Shown here one piece after another: positions 9,904 to 20,276 of a DNA stretch of 64,000 nucleotides. Every line of letters begins with the position of its first letter. Position 1 is the stretch's first letter. The translations under genes and the position numbers were made by a program. The notes under the pieces are model-generated. The model worked only from the letters and a program-made list of their open reading frames with translations, ran no database searches and was not told the DNA's origin. The DNA is from Aplidium turbinatum (Eukaryota > Chordata > Ascidiacea > Aplousobranchia > Polyclinidae), in assembly GCA_918807975.1 (NCBI GenBank), contig OU964928.1:16977323-17041322 (forward strand), given 5' to 3'.

Positions 9904-10068
9904 CACCATTGATGTCATTCTTTGCATTAAATGCTGTTTTTGTTGAATATCGCTCTTCTATATTTTTAATATGGCAAAATAGCAAGATAGATAAAATTAG
10001 ATTTTGGGTAATGAGACTTTGATCTGGACAGAAATGGGTAATAAGGGGAAAAAGGTTAAGAACCACTG

Positions 10069-10411
10069 ATATATACAGTAGGGCAGTGATAGGTGATACC
10101 AAGACTAGACATTAATCTGAAGCAAAAAAATCTGAATAAACTTAAAGCATATTGCTCAGTGGCATACGGTCACTATTTTTTGGGTGAACTTTTTTCAGCA
10201 GGCTTTTAACATGCACTAGGTTCGCAGTTTGCTCAATAGCTGTTCATATCAAAACAAACTGATGTGATATGAATATATGCAATAAAGAGTCACTGTGCAA
10301 ATCAAGCATGTGTTTAAAAATTTCTAAAATAACGTAACACTCAAAAAAGTGGTCACCATATGCCACTGATATCACCAACAAAAATGCAGTGGTTATGAAA
10401 ACATGCACATT
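10069..10411. other. 3' flank of HAUS8, nothing else seen
   Basis: AT-rich sequence between the HAUS8 stop and a hAT element. I could not identify a minus-strand polyadenylation signal with confidence. Confidence 0.3.
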
Positions 10412-11929
10412 TTATGAGTTATTTTTGAACTTTTTTTCTGTCATTAGTTGATAAGCGAGATGTCTTTCTTTGAAAGAAAGTTCTTCCAATTGCACAGCAT
10501 CCGTTTCAGCAACTGTTGTAGAACTTTCTTCAGAGGCAACCAGTTTTTGAACTTGCATTGAATGATGTGTTGCGTTTTCACAAATGTCGGCATGTGTGTG
10601 CGTTAAAGTTGTGATGTCACAAAGTATGTTGTGTGTTTGTTGCATTGATAAGGAAAGATGTTCTTCAGAAGGAACAATAGTATTTTCAATGGCTAAATTG
10701 TGCCGAGTTGTGTCTATGTTTTCAACCATTTCTTGATAGTTTCTCTGCACAACCGCTAATTTGTTAACCACTGGGTTTAACATAGACAGTTGTGCTTCTA
10801 GCTGGGTCTGTATATTTCCTTCATGTTCCAAAAACTTGACTTCATCTTCTAAATCAGCCACTTCTTCTTGAAGCTTTATATTAGCATTACTCAGTTTTGT
10901 AATATCACTTAGTGCTTCCTTGTGCCTGGTTTTAGCAGCTTTTTCCATTGTGTACTTTACATAAGCCTGGCGAATGTAATTACTGTATGCAACATTTAAA
11001 TCTGCTTGACCGATGTTTTTAGGCTTTATATCAGATTTTAGGTTCTTATTTTTCTTGTCTAAAGTATTCTCTTGAATAGTTGACATATCAGAAACAAAAA
11101 ACTCTTTAAAACCAGCAGTGGGGGTAGATGTTTTTTCTGTAGGCTGAGAGTTCTTTTTTTCCTGTGCTTTCACTGCATGTGTCACTCCAGAAAAATATGG
11201 CTTTGGTAAGCTTGACACTTTTGCTGATTTTGGTTTATTTAAAGCAGATTTATTTAGCCTGTTAGTGATAGAAGTATCAGACTGTTTTGACTGTGAGGTG
11301 TCCAAGGGCAATGTTTGCTTGGAACTTTGGCCATGAGATGTCAGATATCTTGAGGCAACAAATTTTGGTTGTTTCTTCTTACGTTTAGCTGGCTCCACTT
11401 TGGAGCTACTTAGATGTTTCACACCAACTTCTTTAGTTAATTGTGAGCTTGTTACCAGAGCTTTTTTTATAGGCTTTTCACATATTGGATTGGTAGTTTT
11501 TGAAGTTTGAAGACGTCCATCTCCAAACACAGGCTGAGACATGGATGCATTATTAATCCATGTATCTGAATTATCTTGACGAAGTTGAAGGTCAGATGGA
11601 CATGTACTAGTGTCACTATTCGAACTTTTATCAAATGTTTCAGAAGTAACTATCAAAGTGGATGGAACATCTATAGAAACCTTTTCTGGTCGGCTATTTT
11701 TATTTGCATGGATATTGCTATGAATAACGTTTGGAGAATGACAAATCACTATTGGATTTATATCGTGATTCAGATTGGATGAAATGCCTTGTCTTTCAGT
11801 TGGTGCTGAGCTTTCAAAACTTTTGGAAAGGGGCATTACTGGCTCTTTAAGAGACCCTTGCTTCAATGGTTTTTTTGGAGATTCAACAACCACATCTGCT
11901 ACAGGCAAATAATTTATTTTCTTATTCAT
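10412..11929 (-). CDS. HAUS8: HAUS augmin-like complex subunit 8
   Basis: HAUS8 (Hice1) is the microtubule-binding subunit of augmin, which recruits gamma-tubulin to existing spindle microtubules to seed branched microtubules in mitosis. The 505-codon frame starts at 11929 and ends at 10412 without introns. Residues 1-330 are Ser/Lys/Thr-rich, basic and probably disordered, as expected for the microtubule-binding half, and include the family motif PKFVASRYLTSHG (VxSRYLQ in vertebrates). Residues about 340-500 are coiled coil: KLQEEVADLEDEVKFLEHEG, then AQLSMLNPVVNKLAVVQRNY and MVENIDTTRHNLAIEN, matching the AQIEMLSPF...LDTTRHELP block of human HAUS8 as I remember it. It is longer than the 410-residue human protein. 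A T-rich acceptor lies 48 nt upstream of the ATG. Neighbours are repeats. Confidence 0.85.
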   Translation of the reverse strand: MNKKINYLPVADVVVESPKKPLKQGSLKEPVMPLSKSFESSAPTERQGISSNLNHDINPIVICHSPNVIHSNIHANKNSRPEKVSIDVPSTLIVTSETFDKSSNSDTSTCPSDLQLRQDNSDTWINNASMSQPVFGDGRLQTSKTTNPICEKPIKKALVTSSQLTKEVGVKHLSSSKVEPAKRKKKQPKFVASRYLTSHGQSSKQTLPLDTSQSKQSDTSITNRLNKSALNKPKSAKVSSLPKPYFSGVTHAVKAQEKKNSQPTEKTSTPTAGFKEFFVSDMSTIQENTLDKKNKNLKSDIKPKNIGQADLNVAYSNYIRQAYVKYTMEKAAKTRHKEALSDITKLSNANIKLQEEVADLEDEVKFLEHEGNIQTQLEAQLSMLNPVVNKLAVVQRNYQEMVENIDTTRHNLAIENTIVPSEEHLSLSMQQTHNILCDITTLTHTHADICENATHHSMQVQKLVASEESSTTVAETDAVQLEELSFKERHLAYQLMTEKKFKNNS

Positions 11930-11976
11930 AATTATGTTATAAAAACATGCATCAGTCTATCTTTGTAAAAATCATA

Positions 11977-11992
11977 ATCTGTGAAGAAAAAA
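11977..11992 (-). promoter_or_regulatory. splice acceptor in the HAUS8 5' leader
   Basis: On the minus strand TTTTTTTCTTCACAG sits 48 nt before the ATG, with no stop-free frame across it. It is the 3' end of a 5'-UTR intron or a trans-splice acceptor, if this organism uses spliced leaders. Confidence 0.4.
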
Positions 11993-12212
11993 ATCTAGTT
12001 ATTTCACACAAGAAATGTTTGCAATAATAATCATTCTTTTAATTTGCAAGACATACCACAAGCTGGTTCAAATCTGTAATAGCTGATTATCTACACCAGG
12101 AGTGACAAACCTTTTTGTGGTCGTGGGCCACTTTGTCAATTACACATTAGTTATTGGGCCACACAACTTTTTAATCGTAACCTACTTTGAAATCTTTTAG
12201 AAGCGACTCAAG

Positions 12213-15200
12213 CGGATAGGCCCGTTTCGGCGAGTCCGATTCGGCGAGTCCGATTTGACTAGTCCGATTCGGCGAGTTCCCTATTCGGCGAGAGCCTTTT
12301 TCGGCGAGTGCCCTATTCGGCGAGTTTTTGAAATTTTTGAAAGGAAATTATCGGGTACCGTAGCCTAATTGCAATTACCGTTTTTACATCGTTTTAACGT
12401 CGCTAAACGTTGAAATCGTGCAGAAAGGAATAAAAATAAAATGTTTGAACTATTAAATTAAAATTCGTCATGTCAGTTCAGTTATTTTTATTTTTGACCA
12501 TCATATTAAAAACAATACACGTCAACATAGCAAAGGTAGAAGCGACAAAACGCGAACATTAAAACGTGCTTGAATTCGTCATGTCAGTTCAGTTGTTTTT
12601 CTTTCTGATCATGATATCAAAAACAATACACGTCTACATAGCAAAGGTGTAGAAAAAGGTAGAAGCGACAAAATGCGAACGTTAAAACGTGCTTGTGACC
12701 GAAGTAAGTTATTCAGTTGAAAGAAATTTGGCAAGGTTGCATCACCTTCAGAAAAATTTAAGATATGAAGGAAAAATAAAACAAAGAAAATGTTACAAAA
12801 AAAATAATGTTTATGTCTATAAGTTAGTACTTTTGAATAATTAAAATCATAGGCGCCTAACTATTTTTTTGGCCGTGGGGGCGAAAGCGTGTTTCATCAG
12901 CAGCAACGTAAATTCAGCGAAATGTCACGTAGATGGATGACGTAATTATGTCGTAATTATGTCACACTAAGATTGCTTTTATTGCCACACTCGGAGTTAT
13001 CGCTACGTTCGACCTACCGTTAATTATTATAAACAAAGCTCGACCAAAACACATGCTATGCGTCTGCGTTGGCTAGCGGTTGATGGACTGCGACTCTTTA
13101 AGCTAAGCGCAACATAAAGTTTAGCAACGAACTAGATTTATTAGCATGAAACAAGAAACGAAAAGGTTTACTAAAAGGTATACTGTAAATGGAATGAAAA
13201 TACTAACTTGATCATATGCTTGAAAATATACCTGTTGAAAGCAAAATCATTCATGTTTACATCAATTCAACAGCACGTCACCTTTAATAAATTTAAAAGT
13301 TGCTGACATCCGTAAACAGCCCTTGAAAAATAGTTACAGAGAAGTTTGATTAAGTTTTCGACTTGACATTGCTCCCTTTTCACTACAATATCGCAACTTA
13401 TGGCTGACCAGCTTTCAAGTTTCAATTCACTGTAATACGCCCGTTTTCGTGTTGCAGATGAAACAAAAGATGCGCATATTCCCAGCCTTTGATCGGGTTT
13501 CCATGGCAACGGACGTGTGTGCGCCATGCAGTTTGCGCGAGTCCGTTGTTGTGTTGATTATGCCGCTTGTGCGACTGTGGGCAGGGCGGTTTATACCAGC
13601 CCTTGTTACGTTGGTTAGTGGTAACCTCGGGCCGAGACTTCAAGTTCATTTTCACAGCAACCGATTCACTGCCGCGACAATTCTCTGCAGAGGTTTCGAC
13701 TTTCGAAAGCGACAGCGAGGCAGTTTGCAAGCGCATTAAGTTAAACGCACGCTGCGTCAACGTAGCAAATTAGGTCAGGCAGCAAAATCAGTCATTTTTA
13801 CATTGATTCAACGTCTGCAGACGTTAAATCAACATAAAACTGACAGATTTTTTTTGTCTGGGGTGGGATTGTAGCATCGCTACTCGTTCTAGTGATTATT
13901 TACTGCGAAGCTGTTGCGGTTTGCATTTAAAAATGTTTTCCTGCTGCCGATCGCTAGTTCATCTGTTGTTTTATGTATCAATGCCGCATAAAAAGTTGCT
14001 CCCACGCGGAAATATGCGTGGGGGCCTGGCCCCCACGGCTTAGGCGCCTATGGTTAAAATGATTAGTTTGGATCAACAAATGTGTGACCTACACTCCTAC
14101 AGCTTAGATTGAAAGGAAATTATCGGGTAGGCTACCGTAGCCTAGTTATCCCAACCAGCAAAAATTTGTTCCAAGAACCCAGTTAGCCTAACAGTTCATT
14201 TTTACATTGTAGTAACAGAATGAAAAGGCTAAACAAATGTGTGGCCTATCGTTTTAACGTCGCTAAACGTTGAAATCGTGTAGAAAAGGGTGCTTTTGCT
14301 GACTAGGATACGTTGAAACTGAGAAACATTCACAGAAGCCCTAGGATACGTTGCATTTTTATGATAATGTATTCAGACGTTGAATCAATGTACAAATGAA
14401 ATGTTATGCTAAATGGGTTCTTGGAACAAATCGAAGGGCTTCTGTGAATGTTTCTCAGTTTCAAAGTATCCTAGTCAGCAAAAGCTCCCTTTTCTACACG
14501 ATTTCAACGTTTAGCGACGTTAACACGATAGGCCACACATTTGTTTAGCCTTTTCACTCTGATACTACAATGTAAAAATGAACTGTGTTCTTGGAACAAA
14601 TTTTTGCTGGTTGGGATAACTAGGCTACGGTACCCGATAATTTCCTTTCAATCCAAGCTGTAGGCCACACATTTGTTGGTCCAACCTAATCATTTTAACT
14701 ATTCAAAAGTACTAACTTATAGACATAAACATGATCTATTTTTTTTTTTTTTGTAACATTTTCTTTGTTTTATTTTCCCTTCATATCTTAAATTTTTCTG
14801 AAAGTGTTGCGACCGTGCCAAATTTCTTTCAACTGAATAACTTACTTTGGTCACAAGCGCGTTTTAACGTTCGCGTTTTGTCGCTTCTACCTTTTTCTAC
14901 ACCTTTGCTATGTTGACGTGTATTGTTTTTGATATCATGATCAGAAAGAAAAACAACTGAACTGACATGACGAATTCAAGCACGTTTTAATGTTCGCAGT
15001 TTGTCGCTTCTACCTTTGCTATGTTGACGTGTATTGTTTTTGATATGATGGTCAAAAATAAAAACAACTGAACTGACATGACGAATTTTAATTAAATAGT
15101 TCAAACATTTTATTTTTATTCCTTTCTGCACGATTTCAACGTTTAGCGACGTTAAAACGATGTAAAAACGGCAATTATAATTAGGCTATGGTACCCGATA

Positions 15201-15366
15201 ATTTCCTTTCAAAAATTTCAAAAACTCGCCGAATAGAGCACACGCCGAAAAGGGCTCTCGCCGAATAGGAAACTCGCCGAATAGGAAACTCGCCGAATCG
15301 GACTAGTCGAACCGGACTCGCCGAATCGGACTCGCCGAATCGGACTCGCCGAATAGTAGCAGACCC
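12213..15366. repeat. GGGTCTGCTACT-family giant foldback F (3.15 kb, about 1.9 kb without its hAT insert)
   Basis: Ends CGGATAGGCCCGTTTCGG and CCGAATAGTAGCAGACCC are flanked by perfect 9-bp duplications CGACTCAAG (12204-12212, 15367-15375). The arms are inverted over nearly 1 kb with a centre near 14370 and use the variant sub-repeat ATTCGGCGAGTCC. Each arm holds the AACGTCGCTAAACGTTGAAA word, tandem copies of a 3'-tail repeat (TGTCGCTTCTACC...CAACTGAACTGAC), and GGCTAAACAAATGTGTGGCC. A hAT (12848-14052) interrupts the left arm. Confidence 0.85.
12848..14052. mobile_element. non-autonomous hAT with CATAGGCGCC ends
   Basis: CATAGGCGCCTAA and TTAGGCGCCTATG are the terminal repeats, flanked by ATTAAAAT / GTTAAAAT (7 of 8). 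Near both ends are GGGGGC-rich words (CCGTGGGGGCGAAAGC; GGGGGCCTGGCCCCCACGG). Open frames around 13270-13760 show no known domain. Confidence 0.7.
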
Positions 15367-15435
15367 CGACTCAAGATACTATTCATGAAAAGTAACAAAC
15401 GGCAGATGAAAGTAATACATTCCACACAGTTGAAA

Positions 15436-16376
15436 TTATCTTACGCAGAATCGAAACATACAACAGAAAAAAAATAAAAACAAATCAACTTGACCAAAAA
15501 GGATAGAACAACAGTACTTGGCTACTTGCACTGATAATGAAGACAGTTTAATTTTCGTAGCGTTTGCTTTCGTATGAGTATGATTTCTTCTTTTTTGGCT
15601 CCATCCTTTTTGCTCAAGTTGACTAAACGTTTCGACCATTATGCTCCGAAACAACAAATCAGTTAATGAAATTTCTTTTTCAAACAACAAACAAAAGCCC
15701 ATGCGAATCATACAGCTGAAGCTATCTAATGCAGCATTGAAGCATAAAATATTAAAAAATAACATTGAAGCATTGAATTTTTTTGCGTAGTGGAATTTTT
15801 GGAAAGTATTTTGCTTGACTAAGCGTTCAATATCAGGTCGAACAGACGATGTGGCAACTCTTAACTGCATACTAAGATTTTCATCTGTCAGCCTCGACCT
15901 GTAACAACTTTTTGTAAAGTGTATTTTAGAAAAGAACTGTTCGCATAGGTACGTCCTGCCGAAAACAGATGACCATTTGAGAGCGTGAGCTCTCAAGTTT
16001 AGGAACTCTTCCTTTGATAAACATACACGATAAAATTCAAGCGACGGCTTGTTCACATGCGGTACATCGCTTTTAGCGTGTCATCACTCTGTGGTTTTAT
16101 GAGTTCAAGTTGGAGCTCATAGGGTACAGAAGCAGAAGTAATATTGAAGGGGATAGAAATGACATCAAGCTCCAGCTCTTTGCTTTTGATATCCTGAAAT
16201 CTAACATTAAAACTTTCCAAAAGATAAACATTCCAAAGCGTATTGAGTACCGTACATGAAGTTGGATTGTGTTTTTTCAATATGGGAAAATGCGTGCAAT
16301 TGTTATCTTTCAACTGATTTCCCCAACGGCTCAGCATTGACATGAAAAATTTGACCTTGGAAAACATCGAGTGCAA
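15436..16376 (-). pseudogene. hAT transposase relic (GTF2IRD2-like hATC)
   Basis: Two overlapping frames: 16376-16053 carries FSKVKFFMSMLSRWGNQLKD and FQDIKSKELELD; 16056-15436 carries SKEEFLNLRAHALKW, TYLCEQFFSKIHF and RSRLTDENLSMQLRVATSS. The RLTDEHL..LRIATS motif is diagnostic. The N-terminal half of the transposase is absent. Confidence 0.75.
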
Positions 16377-16669
16377 CAGTTGATCTGGCCCTTAAAGTTG
16401 TACATTTAAGTTGTTTAAATAGTTAATGACATCTTAAGGCAAGAAAATAGCGAAAGAAAGGTGTACCAGTGAAGGCATAAAACAGCTTTGAGATGTCTTT
16501 TGTCTTTAATGCATGAGCGATTGTCAAATTGTTTTGCGGGCCGCACAAAATTCTTTGACGGGTTGCAGGTTCGTCACCTCTGATCTACACACTCATCAGA
16601 TTTCAATAAATATGGTACAGGTTAACTCTAATAGGGATGGGCAGTGGCACGATACTTTTTGTAGACCCA

Positions 16670-17615
16670 CTACAGGCCACGAAATTTGTTTTTGTTGACG
16701 GCGGACAAACGTGTCCAGTCTGAGCAGCTATCTCGGCGGACAAATTAAGTCTCACGGCGGACACACCAGTTTTAGCGTCGATCGTCATGCTTAATCACTT
16801 TATCTTGATAATTCTTGACCATTTGAGAACTATAGGAACGGTTTAGAAGGTTTTTTTAAATTTCAGTCACTCTGAAACACTTTCACCATACCAACGACAT
16901 GCACTTGAAGAGTCAAAGCGCCGTGATGCTGCTTAATACGCCGCATAAGTGATTAACTTCCACCGAACGAGGTCGTGTGGCTTCTTGCGTCACAATGCTC
17001 TGGGCACAAGTCGGAATACTTCTACACTAACGTTACTATTTTCTGCTGTGCAAAGTTTCACTAAGCTTTTTTCTTTAGGTGTATTTTTGCGTGTCATGTG
17101 ATCGAAAATGAATTTCTCTGGGCCTTTTCTTTCTTACTGTAATACCACAAGTTAACAAATTTTGCTGCATCTTGCTGTAATAGCCTACTCGCATGATCTA
17201 ATTTTGTAAGCAACCTTGCCTTATCATTATTACTCGGAGATCAAAGCCAGACATTGTGACGTAAAACTTGAACTAAGTTGCGCGTGATTAGTGTAGAAGT
17301 ACCGACACTCCCACCGATTCTTCGCAAACAATTCACCTTTGTTAAGCTGATTCAATGTCACCAATTGTTGAAACAACGTAAAAATCAAAAGTTTCACTGC
17401 TTCAATGGAAGCTAAGAGATACAGTATTCACATTTTCTAAATGCGCGGAAATTATATTCTTGCAACAATTGTGTTATGCAATGACGATTTGTATCGCCAG
17501 TTCTTATGTCATTTCTCGGCGGACAAATATGACCGATCTAGATGGTACTTCCGCTGACATCGCATGCTGTGACAGCGGAGATGTCCGCCGTGAATTTCGA
17601 GGCCTGCGGATAGGC
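16670..17615. repeat. repeat with inverted CAGGCC..GAAATTT ends and GGCGGACAAA sub-repeats
   Basis: The left end reads ACAGGCCACGAAATTTG and the right AATTTCGAGGCCTGC; both ends carry TCGGCGGACAAA / TCCGCCG repeats. The flanks do not show a convincing target duplication, so the exact edges are provisional. No gene is seen. Confidence 0.4.
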
Positions 17616-17984
17616 GCTATATTTACTTCAGTCTTCCTTCGCTATCTACTACTTTCCAACTTAAAGTAAAAAAAATTATAGTGATTTTTGATGGAAACAT
17701 TGGCGTTCAAGATGCATAAAAACAAAATTTCATCTGAAACAAGTTTTCCATAACGATGTTGATATGCAAGCCTTAAAGCAGCCGGCGGCCATCGCCGCCA
17801 AGTGGTGCTTGAATAACCGCCGGCGCTACTTCCTCGGTCGGCCAATTTGGCTGCCGGATTCTTCTAGCTAATTATTTAATTTCGCAATAGAATGATCATG
17901 GATTAACTGTAGAAAATATCTAGTATCAAAGAGTGACGCAGAATTGGGTCAGCGCGTCATAATCACCACTGTTGTATTGTGCGG

Positions 17985-18565
17985 AAACATTTGCCATTGT
18001 ATGGAAATATCCAGCTGCGATCACCAGCTATAAGTCTTGTTTGTAATTCCCGACGTTTATTTTAACAAAGTGTTAATCCAAAGTGCTAATTTACATCGGT
18101 TGGCAATATTGTCGTATTTCTGTTGATTTAATGTCGTCGGACATTGAATCGTTGTTGAACAGGAGAAGTAGGTTAGTTGTCATCCAAGGTGTCTTCATAG
18201 TTGAAAAATGTTCCCGCTATGGGTTAGTGACTTCACACCCTCAATGGTGACATCATAATGGTATCTATACATGGTCAGGTTTTATGAAAGGCGGTATGCA
18301 GCTGAAACAATTTACTGTCGTTGGATGGTCCCGCAATACCGGATTACAATCCCGATAAAGCAGTTATTGCGTGGTACAACGATTTTATAGCAGGACGTCA
18401 CCCAGACTTTAACAACGCTAAGTGATCATTTTGGCATTGTTGCAAGTTTAATTCTATTTACTTGTGCTATCGTTATTTCTATTTTGGCCTCCAAGCACGC
18501 AGATTTGGCCGCCGAGAAGGAGCTCTCGGTAGGCCACGATGGCTGCCGGAAAAAAACACAAGTTT
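17985..18565 (+). repeat. dispersed repeat carrying a conserved membrane-protein fragment (copy 1)
   Basis: The plus strand encodes [20 protein letters not shown] then LAAEKELSVGHDGCRKK, with CSRYGLVTS and [17 protein letters not shown] further upstream in drifting frames. A copy in reverse orientation lies at about 55790-56400 with nearly the same protein text. The hydrophobic run of about 20 residues looks like a membrane span. I do not recognise the family. Confidence 0.45.
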
Positions 18566-19351
18566 TAAGGCCTGATATGATAGTATAAACAAATGTTCAT
18601 TTTGACTTTACAAGACACTTGAATAAAATGTTTTAATGTTAGGCCAAAAAAAAATAAGGTGAGCAGTTGCGCATTACTATTCATCGACTAGTAGCGGGAG
18701 CATTGCTTTTTTGATTTTGGCAAATTGCAACAGTAGCATGCTACAATAGAATATACACTATAGCCTAAACCAGGGGTGATGAACCTTTTTGCGGTCGCGG
18801 GCCACTTTGTCAATTACCCATGAGTTATCGGGCCACACAACTTTTAAATCGTTTAGAAGCGACTCAAGATATTATTCATGAAAAGTAACAAACGGCAGAT
18901 GAAAGTAATAAAACCCACACAGTTGAAATTATCTTACACAGAATCGAAACATACAACAGTAAAAAAACAAATCAACTTGAGCAAAAAGAATAGAGCAAAA
19001 GTACTTGCACTGATCATAATGAAGACAGTTTAATTTTCGAAGCGTCTGCTTTCATATGAGTATCCTATGATTTCTTCTTTTTTTGGCTCTATCCATTTTG
19101 CTCGAGTTGACTAAAAGTTTCGACCACTATGCTCCAAAACAACAAATCAATTAACGAAATTTTTTTTTCAAACAACAAACAAAAGCCCATGCGAATCATA
19201 CAGATGAAGCTATCTAATGCAGCATTGAAGCATAAAATATTAAAAAATAACATTGAAGCATTGAATTTTTTTGCTTAGTGGGATTTTTGGAAAGTTTTTT
19301 GCTTGACTAAGCATTCAATATTACGTCGAACAGACGATGTGGCAACTCTCA

Positions 19352-19542
19352 ACTTTTCGTTATTGAATTATACTTATCGCAATTTTAGAACTTCTATTAG
19401 AATCTGGGGTATCTGCTTGACTTGAAGACCCATGGTCTCTTCGCAGATTCCCGTTGCTGGAAATTCCTTTTTTATTGCTGTATTTATTGTATTATATTTA
19501 CCTACAACGAAATAAAATCAATCAATCAATCAATCAATAGGC
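19352..19542 (+). mobile_element. LINE 3' tail ending in (ATCA)n
   Basis: Absent from the sister hAT copy. It ends AACGAAATAAAATCAATCAA repeated, the usual look of a CR1/L2-type LINE 3' end; only about 190 bp of untranslated tail is present. Confidence 0.55.
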
Positions 19543-19598
19543 TACTAAGATTTTCATCTGTCAGCCTCGACCTGTAACAACTTTTTGTAAAGTGCATT

Positions 19599-19631
19599 CA
19601 TGGCCACCTCAAGGTTGTGGAGGTGGCCATG
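19599..19631. repeat. 33-bp hairpin insertion with 7-bp target duplication
   Basis: Compared with the sister element at 15910, a perfect 12-bp inverted repeat CATGGCCACCTC / GAGGTGGCCATG around a 9-nt loop has been added, and GTGCATT is duplicated on both sides (19592-19598, 19632-19638). Confidence 0.75.
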
Positions 19632-20276
19632 GTGCATTTTAGAAAAGAACTGTTCGCATAGGTACGTCCTGCCAAAAACAGATTACCATTTGAGAACGTG
19701 AGCTCTCAAGCTTGGAAACTCTTTCTTTGATAAACACACACGACAAAATTCAAGCAACGGCTTGTTCACATACATTGCTTTTAGCGTGTCATCACTCTGT
19801 AGTTTTATGAGTTCGAGTTTGAACTCATAGGGTGCAGAAGCAGGTGTAACATTGAAGGGGATAAAAAAGACATCAAGCTCCAGTTCTTTGCTTTTGATAT
19901 CCTGAAATCTAACATTAAAACTTTCCAAAAGACTTGAACATTCCAAAGCGTATTGAGTTCATGAAGTTGTGGATTGTGTTTTTTCAATGTGGGAAAATGC
20001 GTGCAACTGTTTCTTTCAACTGATGTCCCCAAAGGCTCAGCATTGACATGAAAGATGTGATCTTGGAAAACATCGAGTGCAACAGTTGATCTGGCCCTTG
20101 AAGTTGTACATTTAAGTCGTTTAAATACTTAGTGACATCTGACAGCTTTGAGATGTCTTTAGTCTTTAATGCTTTCATGCATGAGCGATTGTCAAATTGT
20201 TTTGCGGGCCGCACAAAATTCTTTGACGGGCCGCATGCGGCCCGCGGGCCGCAGGTTCGTCACCTCTGGCCTAAAC

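Larger units (their letters stand above)
8801..10068 (+). mobile_element. hAT transposon (CAGTGGTTCTTAACC ends) with transposase remnant
   Basis: CAGTGGTTCTTAACC at the left and GGTTAAGAACCACTG at the right form the terminal repeats, flanked by GTATATAC / ATATATAC (7 of 8). The foldback copy E (8879-9437) has inserted near its left end. From about 9566 to 9903 the plus strand reads EKDEDIQEGFLDMIHESSVK ... FPSTYLCESAFSSVVALK, then a stop codon, then SGNKLLDLESDLSCAVSKIA: the hATC region of a ZBED5/FAM200-type transposase with one stop inside. Confidence 0.85.
12097..16582 (-). mobile_element. hAT transposon, GTF2IRD2/EPM2AIP1-like transposase relic, interrupted by a giant foldback
   Basis: Ends CAGGAGTGACAAACC and GGTTCGTCACCTCTG are flanked by perfect 8-bp duplications ATCTACAC (12089-12096 and 16583-16590). 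The foldback at 12213-15366 has landed in its left side. On the minus strand, 15436-16376 keeps transposase pieces: ESFNVRFQDIKSKELELDVI, and SLEFYRVCLSKEEFLNLRAH ... YLCEQFFSKIHFTKSCYRSR, then LTDENLSMQLRVATS, typical of the GTF2IRD2 / hAT-Charlie hATC region. The frame changes between the two pieces. A sister copy is at 18771-20268. Confidence 0.85.
18771..20268 (-). mobile_element. hAT transposon, sister of 12097-16582
   Basis: Ends CAGGGGTGATGAACC and GGTTCGTCACCTCTG are flanked by perfect GCCTAAAC duplications (18763-18770, 20269-20276). The minus strand keeps the same GTF2IRD2-like pieces (FNVRFQDIKSKELELDVFFI; CRVCLSKKEFPSLRAHVLKW). Comparison with the sister copy exposes two insertions here: a LINE tail at about 19352-19542 and a 33-bp hairpin at 19599-19631. 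Confidence 0.85.

Noticed and set aside
13267-13773. Several open frames inside the hAT at 12848-14052
   Set aside because: Frames overlap on both strands, with no known domain; likely chance frames in GC-richer filler.
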